In this document: positions 45,574 through 53,217 of the stretch, piece by piece
How the letters are laid out: the number at the start of each line of letters is the position of its first letter
Numbering within the stretch: the first letter of the stretch is position 1
Source: Halopenitus persicus
Lineage (GTDB): Archaea > Halobacteriota > Halobacteria > Halobacteriales > Haloferacaceae
Length of the DNA stretch: 64,000 nucleotides
Assembly (NCBI RefSeq): GCF_900107205.1
Contig: NZ_FNPC01000009.1
Span: forward strand, 57,575-121,574
Direction: 5' to 3'
Notes under the pieces: model-generated
Told to the model about the DNA's origin: nothing
Database searches by the model: none
The model's input: the letters and a program-made list of their open reading frames with translations, nothing else
Program-made: the position numbers and the translations under genes

Positions 45574-47139
45574 ATGAGCGTCGTTCCCGGGAACGTCGAG
45601 ACGGACCAGCAGCCGCCGATGACGGTCCCGCTGCGACATTTTCTCCTCGCGCTGGGATTTCTGGTCGCCGGGGGACTCCTCGGGCTCGCCACCGCGGCGG
45701 GCGGAACGGTCGTCGGTCCGCCGCCCGGCTGGTCGTCGCTCGCGCACGTGCACCTGCTGTTGGCGGGATGGGTCTGCGTGACGATCATGGGCGCGATGAC
45801 GCAGTTCGTTCCCGTCTGGTCGGGCGTCCAGTTGTACTCCAGAGCGCTGGCGACCCGGCAGCTGCAGCTCGTCACCGTGGGACTGCTCGGGTTCGCGACC
45901 GGGCTGCTAACCGGCCGGCTGGCGCTGGTTCCGGTCTTCGGCGCGGTGATGGTGGCCGGGTTCTGGGTCTTCGCGTACAACATCGCCCGGACGCTGCGGG
46001 CGGTCGGTCCCCTGCGGGACCTCGACGTTACCGAGCGACACTTCCTGCTCGCGTTGGGATTCTTCGTGCTCCTCACGCTTCTCGGGGTCGTACTGGCGGT
46101 CGATCTCGTTCGGCCGGTCCTCGGCGGGACTCCGATCGACCGGCCAGATCTCGTCCGCGCGCACGCGACCCTCGCGGTCTTCGGGGCGATCCTCACGACG
46201 GTTCTCGGGGCGCTCTACCAGCTCGCGACGATGTTCACCCAGACCGAACTCCACGGGATCGACGCCCCCCTGAAACGGATCGAGGAGGTCGGCTATCCGG
46301 TCGGCGTACTGGCGCTCGCGACCGGACGGCTTCTGGGGGCAGGGGAGCCCGGAAGCCGCGTGCTCGGCGTCGGCGGGGGCGTGCTCGTGATCGCGGGCTT
46401 GCTCGCGATGAGCGTCGTTCTCGCCCGTCGACTCCTGGAGACGCGGGTCCCCTGGACGCCGATGCTCTCGCGGTACGCCGTGCTCGCGCCGGCGCTGGCG
46501 CTGTGGGGGCTCGTGACCCTGCCGAGCTGGCTGCGTGACCCACTCGCGGACGGGACGACCTTCGGCGCCCCCGGGACGGTCCACCTCCTGACGCTCGGCG
46601 TGATCGGGTTCGTGGTGTTGGGGACCGTCTACCACATCGTCCCGTTCATCGTCTGGGTCCACCGGTACAGCGACCTGCTCGGGTTCGAGGACGTCCCGAT
46701 GATCGACGACCTCTACAGCGACCGGCTGGCGCGGGTCGATTTCGGCTGCTTTCTCGTCGGGACGGTGCTGCTCGTCGCGGTCGACCTGCTGAAGTCGCCC
46801 GTCCTCCTCGCGGCGGTCGAGCCGGCGGCTCCGGCCGGAACGATCCTCTCATTCGATGGGATGGTCACGATCGGTGCCATCGCGGGCGGCGTGGCGGTGC
46901 TCGTCGGGATCGCCGTGTTCTGCGGGAACGTCGTGTTCGTGCTCCGGACCCACAGCCCGTACTCGGTTCGGGAGATCCTGTTCGGCGCACGGCCCGGAGA
47001 CGGGACGAATCGTGATCACGCCGGTTCGGGGACCGACGGTGATCGTGTCGATGCGGGGACGGATCGCGACCACGCCGGTTCGGGGGCCGAACCGAACCAC
47101 GCCGATTCGGGGACCGACGTCGCCCCGGATCGGTCGTGA
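45574..47139 (+). CDS. heme-copper-oxidase subunit I-like / NnrS-like polytopic membrane protein
   Basis: 521 residues with about 12 helices. His residues lie where heme ligands would be in cbb3/NOR-type subunits: 'SLAHVHLLLAGWVCVTIMGA', 'VRAHATLAVFGAILTTVLGA', 'GTVHLLTLGVIGFVVLGTVY' and 'YHIVPFIVWVHRYSDLLG'. The 'HVHLxxxGW' opening is shared by NnrS and cbb3-I-related proteins linked to nitric oxide and denitrification. The last 45 residues are a polar tail of imperfect 'DHAGSGT' repeats, unusual for the family. A NarO-like box lies 41 bases before the start. I infer a role in NO or nitrite respiration. Confidence 0.7.
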   Translation: MSVVPGNVETDQQPPMTVPLRHFLLALGFLVAGGLLGLATAAGGTVVGPPPGWSSLAHVHLLLAGWVCVTIMGAMTQFVPVWSGVQLYSRALATRQLQLVTVGLLGFATGLLTGRLALVPVFGAVMVAGFWVFAYNIARTLRAVGPLRDLDVTERHFLLALGFFVLLTLLGVVLAVDLVRPVLGGTPIDRPDLVRAHATLAVFGAILTTVLGALYQLATMFTQTELHGIDAPLKRIEEVGYPVGVLALATGRLLGAGEPGSRVLGVGGGVLVIAGLLAMSVVLARRLLETRVPWTPMLSRYAVLAPALALWGLVTLPSWLRDPLADGTTFGAPGTVHLLTLGVIGFVVLGTVYHIVPFIVWVHRYSDLLGFEDVPMIDDLYSDRLARVDFGCFLVGTVLLVAVDLLKSPVLLAAVEPAAPAGTILSFDGMVTIGAIAGGVAVLVGIAVFCGNVVFVLRTHSPYSVREILFGARPGDGTNRDHAGSGTDGDRVDAGTDRDHAGSGAEPNHADSGTDVAPDRS

Positions 47140-47220
47140 GACCGGTCCGATCAGCAGTCGAGGTGGTGCGACGCGCTCCCGATCGTAATCGGGATGTGGA
47201 TGCCGACCGCAGAGTGTGGT

Positions 47221-48291
47221 ATGCGAACGAGATTCACTCCGGGGCCCACGGAGGTCCCGGAAGCCGTGCGGGAGGCGATGGCGGCCGAACAGCCGAACCC
47301 GGACGTCGAGGCGGCGTTCGCCGAACGGTACGAGGCGGTGTGTGGGAAACTCGCGACGGTCTACGGGACCGACCACGACGTCGTGGTGCCGGGCGGCGAG
47401 GGGATCCTCGGACTCGAGGCCGCGATCGCGTCGCTCGTGGCGCCGGGCGACCGCGTGCTCTGCGTCTCGAACGGGCTCTATGGCGACGGGTTCGCCGACT
47501 TCGTCGAATCGTACGGCGGCGAGGCGACCGTCGTCTCGGCTCCCTACGACGAGGGCTACGACCTGGCGGCGGTCGACGACGCGCTCGAGACGGCCGCGGC
47601 GGAGGGGTCCCCGATCGAGGTGGCCACGCTGGTCCACTGCGAGACGCCGACGGGAACGCTCAACGACATCGGTCCGGTGCTCGACCGGCTCGAGGATCAC
47701 GACGTGGTGAGCGTCGTCGACGCGGTCTCCGCGCTCGGCGGGACGCCGGTCCCGACCGATCGGATCGACGTCTGTCTCGGGGCGTCCCAGAAGTGCTTCA
47801 GCGCTCCGCCGGGGCTCACGACCGCCGCGATCAGCGACCGTGCCTGGGACCGGATGACGGAGCGCGATCCCGCCTCCCTGTACACGAACTTCCTGCCCTG
47901 GCGGGACGTCTCGGAGGGGTTCCCGTACACCCACCTGAGCGCGAACGTCGCCGCGCTCGATGCCGCGCTCGACCTCCTGCTCGAGGAGGGGCTCGAGTCG
48001 GTCTTCGACCGCCACGAGCGCGCCGCCCGGCGCTGTCGCGAGCGCGGCCGCGAGATCGGCATCGAGATCTATCCCGACCCCGAACGCGCCTCGCCGACCG
48101 TGACCGCCTTCCACCTGCCGGGCGAGGCGGAATCGATCCGCGATCGGGTGGAGGCTGACCACGACGTCGTTCTCGCCACGGGGCTCGGCGATCTGTCGAG
48201 CGAGATCCTCCGGATCGGTCATATGGGATACAACGCCGACGTCGAGAAGGTGGACCGCGTGATGGACGCGGTCGAGGCGGTCGTGGAGTGA
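47221..48291 (+). CDS. class V PLP-dependent aminotransferase (alanine-glyoxylate / serine-pyruvate type)
   Basis: 356 residues from ATG 47221 (MRTRFTPGPTEVPEAVREAM), which gives the standard 'TPGPTxVP' start of the family. 'PGGEGILGLEAAIASLV' forms the cofactor-phosphate site, 'VHCETPTGTLNDI' the substrate loop, 'VVDAVSALGG' the pyridine-binding Asp, and 'CLGASQKCFSAPPGL' the PLP-lysine. The product converts an amino acid and an oxo acid, most likely alanine or serine with glyoxylate or pyruvate. It follows the oxidase-like gene by 81 bases. Confidence 0.9.
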   Translation: MRTRFTPGPTEVPEAVREAMAAEQPNPDVEAAFAERYEAVCGKLATVYGTDHDVVVPGGEGILGLEAAIASLVAPGDRVLCVSNGLYGDGFADFVESYGGEATVVSAPYDEGYDLAAVDDALETAAAEGSPIEVATLVHCETPTGTLNDIGPVLDRLEDHDVVSVVDAVSALGGTPVPTDRIDVCLGASQKCFSAPPGLTTAAISDRAWDRMTERDPASLYTNFLPWRDVSEGFPYTHLSANVAALDAALDLLLEEGLESVFDRHERAARRCRERGREIGIEIYPDPERASPTVTAFHLPGEAESIRDRVEADHDVVLATGLGDLSSEILRIGHMGYNADVEKVDRVMDAVEAVVE

Positions 48292-48343
48292 CGGCAGGCG
48301 GTCGTGGAGGCGGCGAACCGATTCGCGTCCGGCGCCCGCACGA

Positions 48344-49288
48344 TCAGCGGTCGTCGAGGAACCGGCGCGTCCGTGCGGCGACGGCGGCGCGGAAGTCGTC
48401 CATATCGATCGCCTGCCTGCCGTCGTGGAGTCGGTCGTGGTGCTCGCGGGCGATGGCCTCGAGAACGCGGTCGTACAGCGCGTCGAAGGTGACCGGTCGT
48501 CCGGCCTCCTCGAGACGTGTCGCGACGCGCTCGAACCGGGCCCGAGTCGCGTAGCGGTCCGCCGCCGCGTGGGCATCGACGGGGACGGATGTGGACGCAG
48601 CTCCGGACTCGGTGGGAGTGGACCCGGACTCGGATGCGGCCGCGAACGGCGGTTCGGCGTCGCCGCTGAACTCGGGATGGGGGAGAACGGCCCGGCGACC
48701 CGCCTTGTCGCGTATCACGACCCCCGCGGCGGGACCGTCGTAGTATGCCGACTCGGGGATCGGATAGGAGTCGGGGTCGAAATCGCGTGCCCGGACCTCC
48801 CGGTCGACGGCGTGGACGGGGACCAGGTCGAGCGCCTCGAGGACGCGCTCGACCGCGTCCGGCGGGAGGAACCCGGCGGACGCCGACCGGACGTCGAACC
48901 CGAGAAACGAGGGGGTCCGCTCCCAGTCGTAGTCGATCGCGTGTCGGTGGGTCGCCTCGCCGAAGACGGTCACGTCCTCGACGTTCCCGACCGCCTCGCG
49001 AAGCGCGTCCCGGTCGAGCCGCTCCCGAACGTGCCGGACGGCGTGGCGGTAGGGCGCGGGGATGTCGGCCGGATCCTGATACACCCGGTTCCGGTCGCCG
49101 AACCGGATGGCGCCGGAGTCGCGCAGCTGGAACCGGAGGTGTGCGCCGTCGACGTGCTCGAGAAGCCAGAGGTGACCCTCCTCGAGGAGGCCGTCGGGAG
49201 CGTTCTCGACGTGGGGAACGGACGGATAGGTGTGCATCGGGTGTGGTGGATACGTGTCCGGGGATGTGTGGGTATCGTCGTCGGCCAC
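48344..49288 (-). CDS. RNA-ligase-fold protein lacking the usual nucleotidyl-transfer lysine
   Basis: 314 residues (Met-18 'MHTYPSVPHVENAPDG' may be the true start). The fold is that of archaeal RNA ligase-like proteins: 'LWLLEHVDGAHLRFQL' at motif I, 'IRFGDRNRVY' after it, 'VFGEATHRHAIDYDW' at motif III and 'AAGVVIRDKAGRRAV' at motif IV. Motif I should be KxDG, but the sequence reads HVDG (codon CAC), and the motif V lysine region reads 'RRAVLPHPEF'. Both catalytic lysines thus seem replaced. A Ser/Thr/Pro-rich insert near residues 225-250 is also unusual. The C-terminal helical domain is complete. Confidence 0.6.
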   Translation of the reverse strand: MADDDTHTSPDTYPPHPMHTYPSVPHVENAPDGLLEEGHLWLLEHVDGAHLRFQLRDSGAIRFGDRNRVYQDPADIPAPYRHAVRHVRERLDRDALREAVGNVEDVTVFGEATHRHAIDYDWERTPSFLGFDVRSASAGFLPPDAVERVLEALDLVPVHAVDREVRARDFDPDSYPIPESAYYDGPAAGVVIRDKAGRRAVLPHPEFSGDAEPPFAAASESGSTPTESGAASTSVPVDAHAAADRYATRARFERVATRLEEAGRPVTFDALYDRVLEAIAREHHDRLHDGRQAIDMDDFRAAVAARTRRFLDDR

Positions 49289-49481
49289 GGACCGACATCG
49301 TCGTCGAGTCGACGTTCGACCCGGCTCGATTTATGAATGTCCCTCAATAGTGACGGCGGTGACCCGATGTGGTCGGATTGCCGTCACGGGGAGCAGCAGC
49401 TTCCGGGGACGTCAGTCGACGACCTCGCCCGACTCGCTCGCGCTGACACGGTTCCATTCTTCGGAGCGTCGTCAGTTCCGC

Positions 49482-50084
49482 TTAAAAGGGTGCCTCGGAA
49501 TTACCGGCCGACCCGCGGCTCGGGCCCTCCTGCTGCATCGACCGCTCCATCGGGTTCGAGCCGATGTCATCGGCGTCCTCGGGAACCACGGTCTCGTCGC
49601 CCGTCTCGAGGTAGCGCTCCTCGAGCTCCTCGAGCTGTTCGTTGATCGCCTCGCTCTGGTGGTGCATCCGGTCGGCGCGCACGCGCACGAGGTCGTACTC
49701 GTGGCGGTCGCTCAGCCCGTTCCAGGCGCGGAACGAGCCCATCGTCAGGGTGTGGGTCTGCGGGCAGAACGGCGTCGTCGGGGTGAACTCCGCCCGCAGT
49801 ACGTCGGGGTCGTCGGCCTCTTCCGCGTAGCGGTAGCCCGCGCCCGGGTGGCGGGTGTCGAGGTTCAGCCGCGCGAGGTTGTAGTTGAAGGTCATGTCGT
49901 ACACCTTGCGCTCCTCGAAGCAGTCGTGGGTGATCCGATGGAACGCGACGTGGTCCTCGCCGGTCAACACGTCGTGTCCCTGAAGGAATCGTCCCGGTCT
50001 CGGGATGTGGTCGGGCACGAACGCGTCCTCGTCGTCGAAGAGATCGTCGTCATCGCCGCCGAAGGGTGAGGGGAAACCGGCCAT
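49482..50084 (-). CDS. uncharacterised haloarchaeal protein with MIP18-like Cys motif
   Basis: 200 residues. An Asp-rich start (FGGDDDDLFDDEDAFVPD) is followed by a domain with 'GEDHVAFHRITHDCFEERKV' and 'AEFTPTTPFCPQTHTLTMGS', which faintly resembles the Cys-containing loop of DUF59/MIP18 iron-sulfur assembly proteins. A coiled-coil-like stretch follows (INEQLEELEERYLE). The likeness is weak and I do not assign a function. A NarO-like box lies 38 bases before its start, so it may belong to the anaerobic regulon. Confidence 0.6.
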   Translation of the reverse strand: MAGFPSPFGGDDDDLFDDEDAFVPDHIPRPGRFLQGHDVLTGEDHVAFHRITHDCFEERKVYDMTFNYNLARLNLDTRHPGAGYRYAEEADDPDVLRAEFTPTTPFCPQTHTLTMGSFRAWNGLSDRHEYDLVRVRADRMHHQSEAINEQLEELEERYLETGDETVVPEDADDIGSNPMERSMQQEGPSRGSAGNSEAPF

Positions 50085-50122
50085 ACGCGTCGATCGGCAC
50101 GCGTCGGCCCTATGGCTGCTCC

Positions 50123-50134
50123 CGGATATGTTCG
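50123..50134. promoter_or_regulatory. CGGATATGTTCG box
   Basis: Matches the CGAAYATRTTCG consensus at 11 of 12 positions. It lies 38 bases before the minus-strand start at 50084. Confidence 0.55.
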
Positions 50135-50160
50135 CCCGGCTCGCTGGTGGGTCGAACGAT

Positions 50161-50223
50161 CGGTCGAACGATGGGTCTGCCCGGTCAAACGATGGGTCTG
50201 CCCGATCGAACGATCGATCCGCC
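50161..50223. repeat. 21-base tandem repeat, three copies
   Basis: CGGTCGAACGATGGGTCTGCC (50161-50181), CGGTCAAACGATGGGTCTGCC (50182-50202) and a more diverged third copy (50203-50223). Non-coding; it lies between the start at 50084 and the stop at 50259. Confidence 0.8.
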
Positions 50224-50258
50224 GGACGTCGCTACAGCCGGTGTTCGGCCCGCCCGCG

Positions 50259-50909
50259 TTAATCGTCGACACGCGAGAGCGCGATCTCCCTGGCGGTGTC
50301 GGCCTCGGTCGGCGGCTCCGCGGTCACCTCGATCGCGGCGACCCACTTGACGCTGCGCCAGCAGTCGGCGTCCTCGCCGGGCGGAACCAGGCGTGCGGGG
50401 CCGCCGTGTTCGACGGGCAGGGGTTCGCCCTCGAGTTCGAGCGCGAGCACCGACTCGGACAGCCGGTCGAGCGGGAACGCGCAGGCGTACTCGCCGTCCA
50501 TCGCGCGGACGAGCGCGTGGCCGGCCTCGTGAGTCCCGCCGACGGTCGCCGCCAGGAGCCGGCCGATCCGGACGCCGCGCCAGGTCAGGTCGGTCGCGGT
50601 CCATCCCTCGAGACACGAGAAGTCGCCCGAGAAGGTCTCGTGGGGAAGTGCCGCCAGGTCGTCGTACGTGACGGTCACGGACTCGGCGTCGGTGGTTCGG
50701 TCGGAAGGGTCGGAGTCCCGGCCGGAATCGACGTCGGTCGCGGGTGTCGTGATCCGGAGCGTCCACTCCGCGGTCGGATCGGCGGCCGACTGGCCCGCCC
50801 CGCCGAGCGCCTCGCTGACCGCGTCCGGGACCGGGTGCGAGACGAGGTCGGCGGTCGCATCGCTGTCGGACGGGGCGACGGGGTCCGGTTCGGGCGGCGT
50901 GTCAGTCAT
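50259..50909 (-). CDS. molybdopterin-binding oxidoreductase (sulfite oxidase/YedY fold)
   Basis: 216 residues. The fold shows 'VTYDDLAALPHETFSGDFSC' followed by 'LEGWTATDLTWRGVRIGRLL', with the Cys that ligates Mo in sulfite-oxidase-like enzymes. 'GEYACAFPLDRLSESVLALE' and 'EHGGPARLVPPGEDADCWRS' with 'VKWVAAIEV' are the other conserved blocks. No signal peptide, so it is cytosolic, unlike YedY/MsrP. It starts 21 bases behind the CGCGG protein gene on the same strand, so the two are very probably one transcript driven by the box at 51364. Confidence 0.85.
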   Translation of the reverse strand: MTDTPPEPDPVAPSDSDATADLVSHPVPDAVSEALGGAGQSAADPTAEWTLRITTPATDVDSGRDSDPSDRTTDAESVTVTYDDLAALPHETFSGDFSCLEGWTATDLTWRGVRIGRLLAATVGGTHEAGHALVRAMDGEYACAFPLDRLSESVLALELEGEPLPVEHGGPARLVPPGEDADCWRSVKWVAAIEVTAEPPTEADTAREIALSRVDD

Positions 50910-50930
50910 CGTGATTCAAGCGCCGTCATC

Positions 50931-51323
50931 CTACACGTACACGCGAACGACGTGGCCGCCGCAGCCGCACTGTTCGATGTACTCCCACTCGAGATCCCCG
51001 TCGTCGAACGCCGTCTCGAGGTGATCGAAGAGGTACTCCGAGGGGTGGCCGTGCGCGCCGTGGGTGACCAGGTTGACGTGGTTGTCGGCCGCGGTGTGTT
51101 CGATCGCGTCGATCGCCTGCTCGACGACGAGGTCCCGGGAGTCGGCGTGTTCCATCCGCTCGAGGTTGGCCGACCAGGAGTTGTGGTGGACGTGGTCCGT
51201 CACCGGCTGCGCGTCGTGATCGTGGTCGTGGTCGGCGTGGTCGTGGTCGTCGGGGTCGTCGTGTTCGGCGTGATCGTGGTCGGCGTGATCGTGATCGTCG
51301 TGGTCGTGAGTGGTGTTCGTCAT
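50931..51323 (-). CDS. His/Asp-rich small protein with C-terminal CGCGG motif (candidate rSAM-modified peptide)
   Basis: 130 residues. The first 45 are a His/Asp tract (DHDDHDHADHDHAEHD...), likely metal binding. A short globular part follows (VDQ-free 'NSWSANLERMEHADSRD', then 'VNLVTHGAHGHPSEYLFDHL'). The end is 'WEYIEQCGCGGHVVRVYV'. I recall haloarchaeal proteins with this ending described as a 'CGCGG family' of putative radical-SAM-modified peptides; this was not checked. Two radical SAM/SPASM genes lie about 10 kb away. The box at 51364-51375 sits 40 bases before the start, and the Mo-binding gene follows in the operon. Confidence 0.75.
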   Translation of the reverse strand: MTNTTHDHDDHDHADHDHAEHDDPDDHDHADHDHDHDAQPVTDHVHHNSWSANLERMEHADSRDLVVEQAIDAIEHTAADNHVNLVTHGAHGHPSEYLFDHLETAFDDGDLEWEYIEQCGCGGHVVRVYV

Positions 51324-51363
51324 TCACCTCGAGAGTGGTCCCACGTACGGAAGAACCCCGAGC

Positions 51364-51375
51364 CGAATATGTTCC
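51364..51375. promoter_or_regulatory. CGAATATGTTCC box
   Basis: 11 of 12 positions of CGAAYATRTTCG, 40 bases before the CGCGG gene start (51323, minus). Confidence 0.6.
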
Positions 51376-51398
51376 CTCACCGACTACGGCCGGAGCCG

Positions 51399-51859
51399 TC
51401 AGTCGGTTCGCGGCTCGGCGGTTTGCGCCTCGAGCCAGTCGAACTGCGCCTCGAGTTCGCGGCGTCGCTGGCGTTTGATGACCGTCGCGTCCAGGACGTC
51501 CCCGACGATCGCCACGTCGAGCGCGAACTCCGTCGTGGCGGTGACCTCGCTGCCGCCGTCGGCGGCCGTGACGGTGTAGGAGGTGGTCATCGCCTCGAAG
51601 ATCCCCTCCTGCTGCACGTATTCGAGGGTAACGGCGGCTCGGCGTCCGCGAGGGAGTCGTCCCCCTCGAGGCCATCGGTCACCTGGAGCGTGAGCTCGAT
51701 CGTGGCGATTCCGACCCGGTTCGCGACCGCGATCCGGTCGCCGTCGACCGTCACCTCGTCGAAACCGGCGGCGGCCATAAACGGCTCCAGGTCGGCCATC
51801 GCGTCGGCGACGGACGTCGGGTCGGCGTCGATCCAGCGCGTGAGGGTGACGGATTGCAT
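51399..51859 (-). pseudogene. frameshifted SRPBCC (polyketide-cyclase/dehydrase-like) protein
   Basis: From ATG 51859 (MQSVTLTRWIDADPTSVADA) a normal SRPBCC N-terminus is read up to 'LEGDDSLADAEPP'. The expected continuation 'AAVTLEYVQQEGIFEAMTTS' and 'LDVAIVGDVLDATVIKRQRR' is in the neighbouring frame. The distance from start to stop is 461 bases, one short of a whole number of codons, so a single-base deletion near 51630-51650 would explain it. The domain is otherwise complete, so this is a recent lesion or a sequencing error. Confidence 0.75.
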
Positions 51860-52003
51860 AGGCGGGGAAACGGGGCCCTGACGGAAGGATTTCGGGGGTC
51901 GATCGTCCTTGGTTTCCGGGCGAACTCGGTTCCCGGGCGAACGCGGCTCCCGGGCGAACGTGGTTCCGGGGCGCGCTCGATCCGGGCGAGCCCGGTATCG
52001 GGG

Positions 52004-52015
52004 CGAACATTTTCG
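52004..52015. promoter_or_regulatory. CGAACATTTTCG box
   Basis: 11 of 12 positions of the shared palindrome; 37 bases before the DUF2249 start at 52053. Confidence 0.5.
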
Positions 52016-52052
52016 GCGCAATCGGGAGGGTCATCGGACTCGAACGTCGAGT

Positions 52053-52316
52053 ATGGAGGCGACAACGGCGGTCTCGGAGACGGACGCGCCGACCGACCGA
52101 CCGACGGAGACGCTGGACGCCCGGGATCTCCCCCCGCCGCGACCGCTCAAGGACACGCTCGAGCGGCTCGCGGCGCTCGAGGACCGGACCGTCCTGGTCC
52201 AGTTGAACGACCGCGCGCCCCAGCATCTCTACCCGAAGATCGAGGACCGGGGCTACGTCTACGAGACGATCGAGGCGGACGACGGCGTCGTCGTCACCGC
52301 GATCTGGCGGGAGTAA
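52053..52316 (+). CDS. DUF2249 domain protein
   Basis: 87 residues from ATG 52053 (MEATTAVSETDAPTD). The conserved block 'LDARDLPPPRPLKDTLERLA' with 'VLVQLNDRAPQHLYPKIEDR' and 'GYVYETIEADDGVV' is typical of DUF2249. The family is frequently found beside nitric oxide, hemerythrin and denitrification genes. Its own box at 52004-52015 supports the same anaerobic control. Confidence 0.85.
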   Translation: MEATTAVSETDAPTDRPTETLDARDLPPPRPLKDTLERLAALEDRTVLVQLNDRAPQHLYPKIEDRGYVYETIEADDGVVVTAIWRE

Positions 52317-52347
52317 CCGCGGGACCGGATCCCCACGCCGAGGGGAG

Positions 52348-52416
52348 GATCGAACCGGCGACGGGCGCTCAAGCAAACCGGCGACGGACGCTCGATCGAA
52401 CCGGCGACGGGCGCTC
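52348..52416. repeat. 23-base tandem repeat, three copies
   Basis: CGAACCGGCGACGGGCGCTC at 52351-52370 and 52397-52416, with CAAACCGGCGACGGACGCTC at 52374-52393, period 23. It is non-coding, directly upstream of the box at 52421. Confidence 0.8.
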
Positions 52417-52420
52417 AGTC

Positions 52421-52432
52421 CGAATATGTTCG
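52421..52432. promoter_or_regulatory. CGAATATGTTCG box (consensus)
   Basis: Exact match to CGAAYATRTTCG with outer arms CGAA/TTCG; 40 bases before the HTH regulator gene, suggesting autoregulation or control by a paralog. Confidence 0.65.
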
Positions 52433-52472
52433 CACTCGCGTTCATTGTGGTTCGTCTTTTAGGAGTACCTAA

Positions 52473-53132
52473 ATGGTGTCCGTTTCACTCACCCTGTCGG
52501 TGCCGAAGCGCGTCTGGATCGGCGAGCTTTCCCGGGATTTCCCCGAGGCGACCTTCCGCGTTCGGTCGGCGCAGTCGTGTGACGGCGTGGGCGTCGGGTT
52601 CGTCGAGGTGCTCGCGAGCGACCCCGATCGGGTGCTCGATCGGATGCACGAGTACGAGGCGGTTCACGAGGTGGAGGTCTTCCAGCGCGGGGCCGACCGC
52701 GCGCTCATCCAGTTCGAGACCGACGAGCCACTGCTGTTGCGCGTCCTCGACCGGACCGGCGTCCCGGTGGAAATGCCCTTCGAGATCAGGGACGGCGAGG
52801 TCGACTGGGAGCTGACGACGACCCGAAACCGGCTCTCCTCGCTCGCCGACGAGCTGGACCAGTCGGAGGTGCGGTTCATCGTCGAACACGTCTGGGACAG
52901 TCCCCGGTTCGACCGCGTGCTCACCGACCGCCAGAGCGAGGTCGTCGAGACGGCGATCGACCTCGGCTACTACGACTCCCCGCGGGGCTGTACCCAGGGC
53001 GAGCTCGCCGACGAGCTCGATCTCGCGAAGTCGACGTGCTGTGAGATCCTCCACCGCGCCGAGGAGCGGATCGTCAAGGAGTTCGAGGGCGGCGACCGGC
53101 CGGCGTTCACGCAGCCGACGCCGGCCCCGTAG
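52473..53132 (+). CDS. HTH-10 (bacterio-opsin activator-like) transcription regulator
   Basis: 219 residues. An N-terminal sensor-type domain (1-140) contains 'KRVWIGELSRDFPEATFRVR' and ends with 'VDWELTTTRNRLSSLADELD'. The C-terminal HTH-10 domain reads 'LTDRQSEVVETAIDLGYYDS', 'PRGCTQGELADELDLAKSTC' and 'CEILHRAEERIVKEFEG', the hallmark of haloarchaeal Bat/DmsR/NarO-like regulators. It sits in the middle of the denitrification genes with a consensus box at its own promoter, so it is the best local candidate for the factor binding the boxes. It does not show the Cys-rich N-terminus I associate with NarO itself, so it may be a relative. Confidence 0.82.
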   Translation: MVSVSLTLSVPKRVWIGELSRDFPEATFRVRSAQSCDGVGVGFVEVLASDPDRVLDRMHEYEAVHEVEVFQRGADRALIQFETDEPLLLRVLDRTGVPVEMPFEIRDGEVDWELTTTRNRLSSLADELDQSEVRFIVEHVWDSPRFDRVLTDRQSEVVETAIDLGYYDSPRGCTQGELADELDLAKSTCCEILHRAEERIVKEFEGGDRPAFTQPTPAP

Positions 53133-53217
53133 AGCGATCCGTGGCCCGTTGGTCGGAAACCCAGCGGGAATATAGTCGCGTCGACCTTTATAAGCCCGGA
53201 GGCCGTATTCTCGGGTG

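Noticed and set aside
46849..48576. 575-codon minus-strand open frame over the class V aminotransferase
   Set aside because: Arg/Asp-rich antisense reading; the aminotransferase on the plus strand carries all catalytic motifs.
53165..53180. A box upstream of the peroxiredoxin
   Set aside because: GGAATATAGTCG keeps only the core AATATA and has no symmetric arms; more likely chance.
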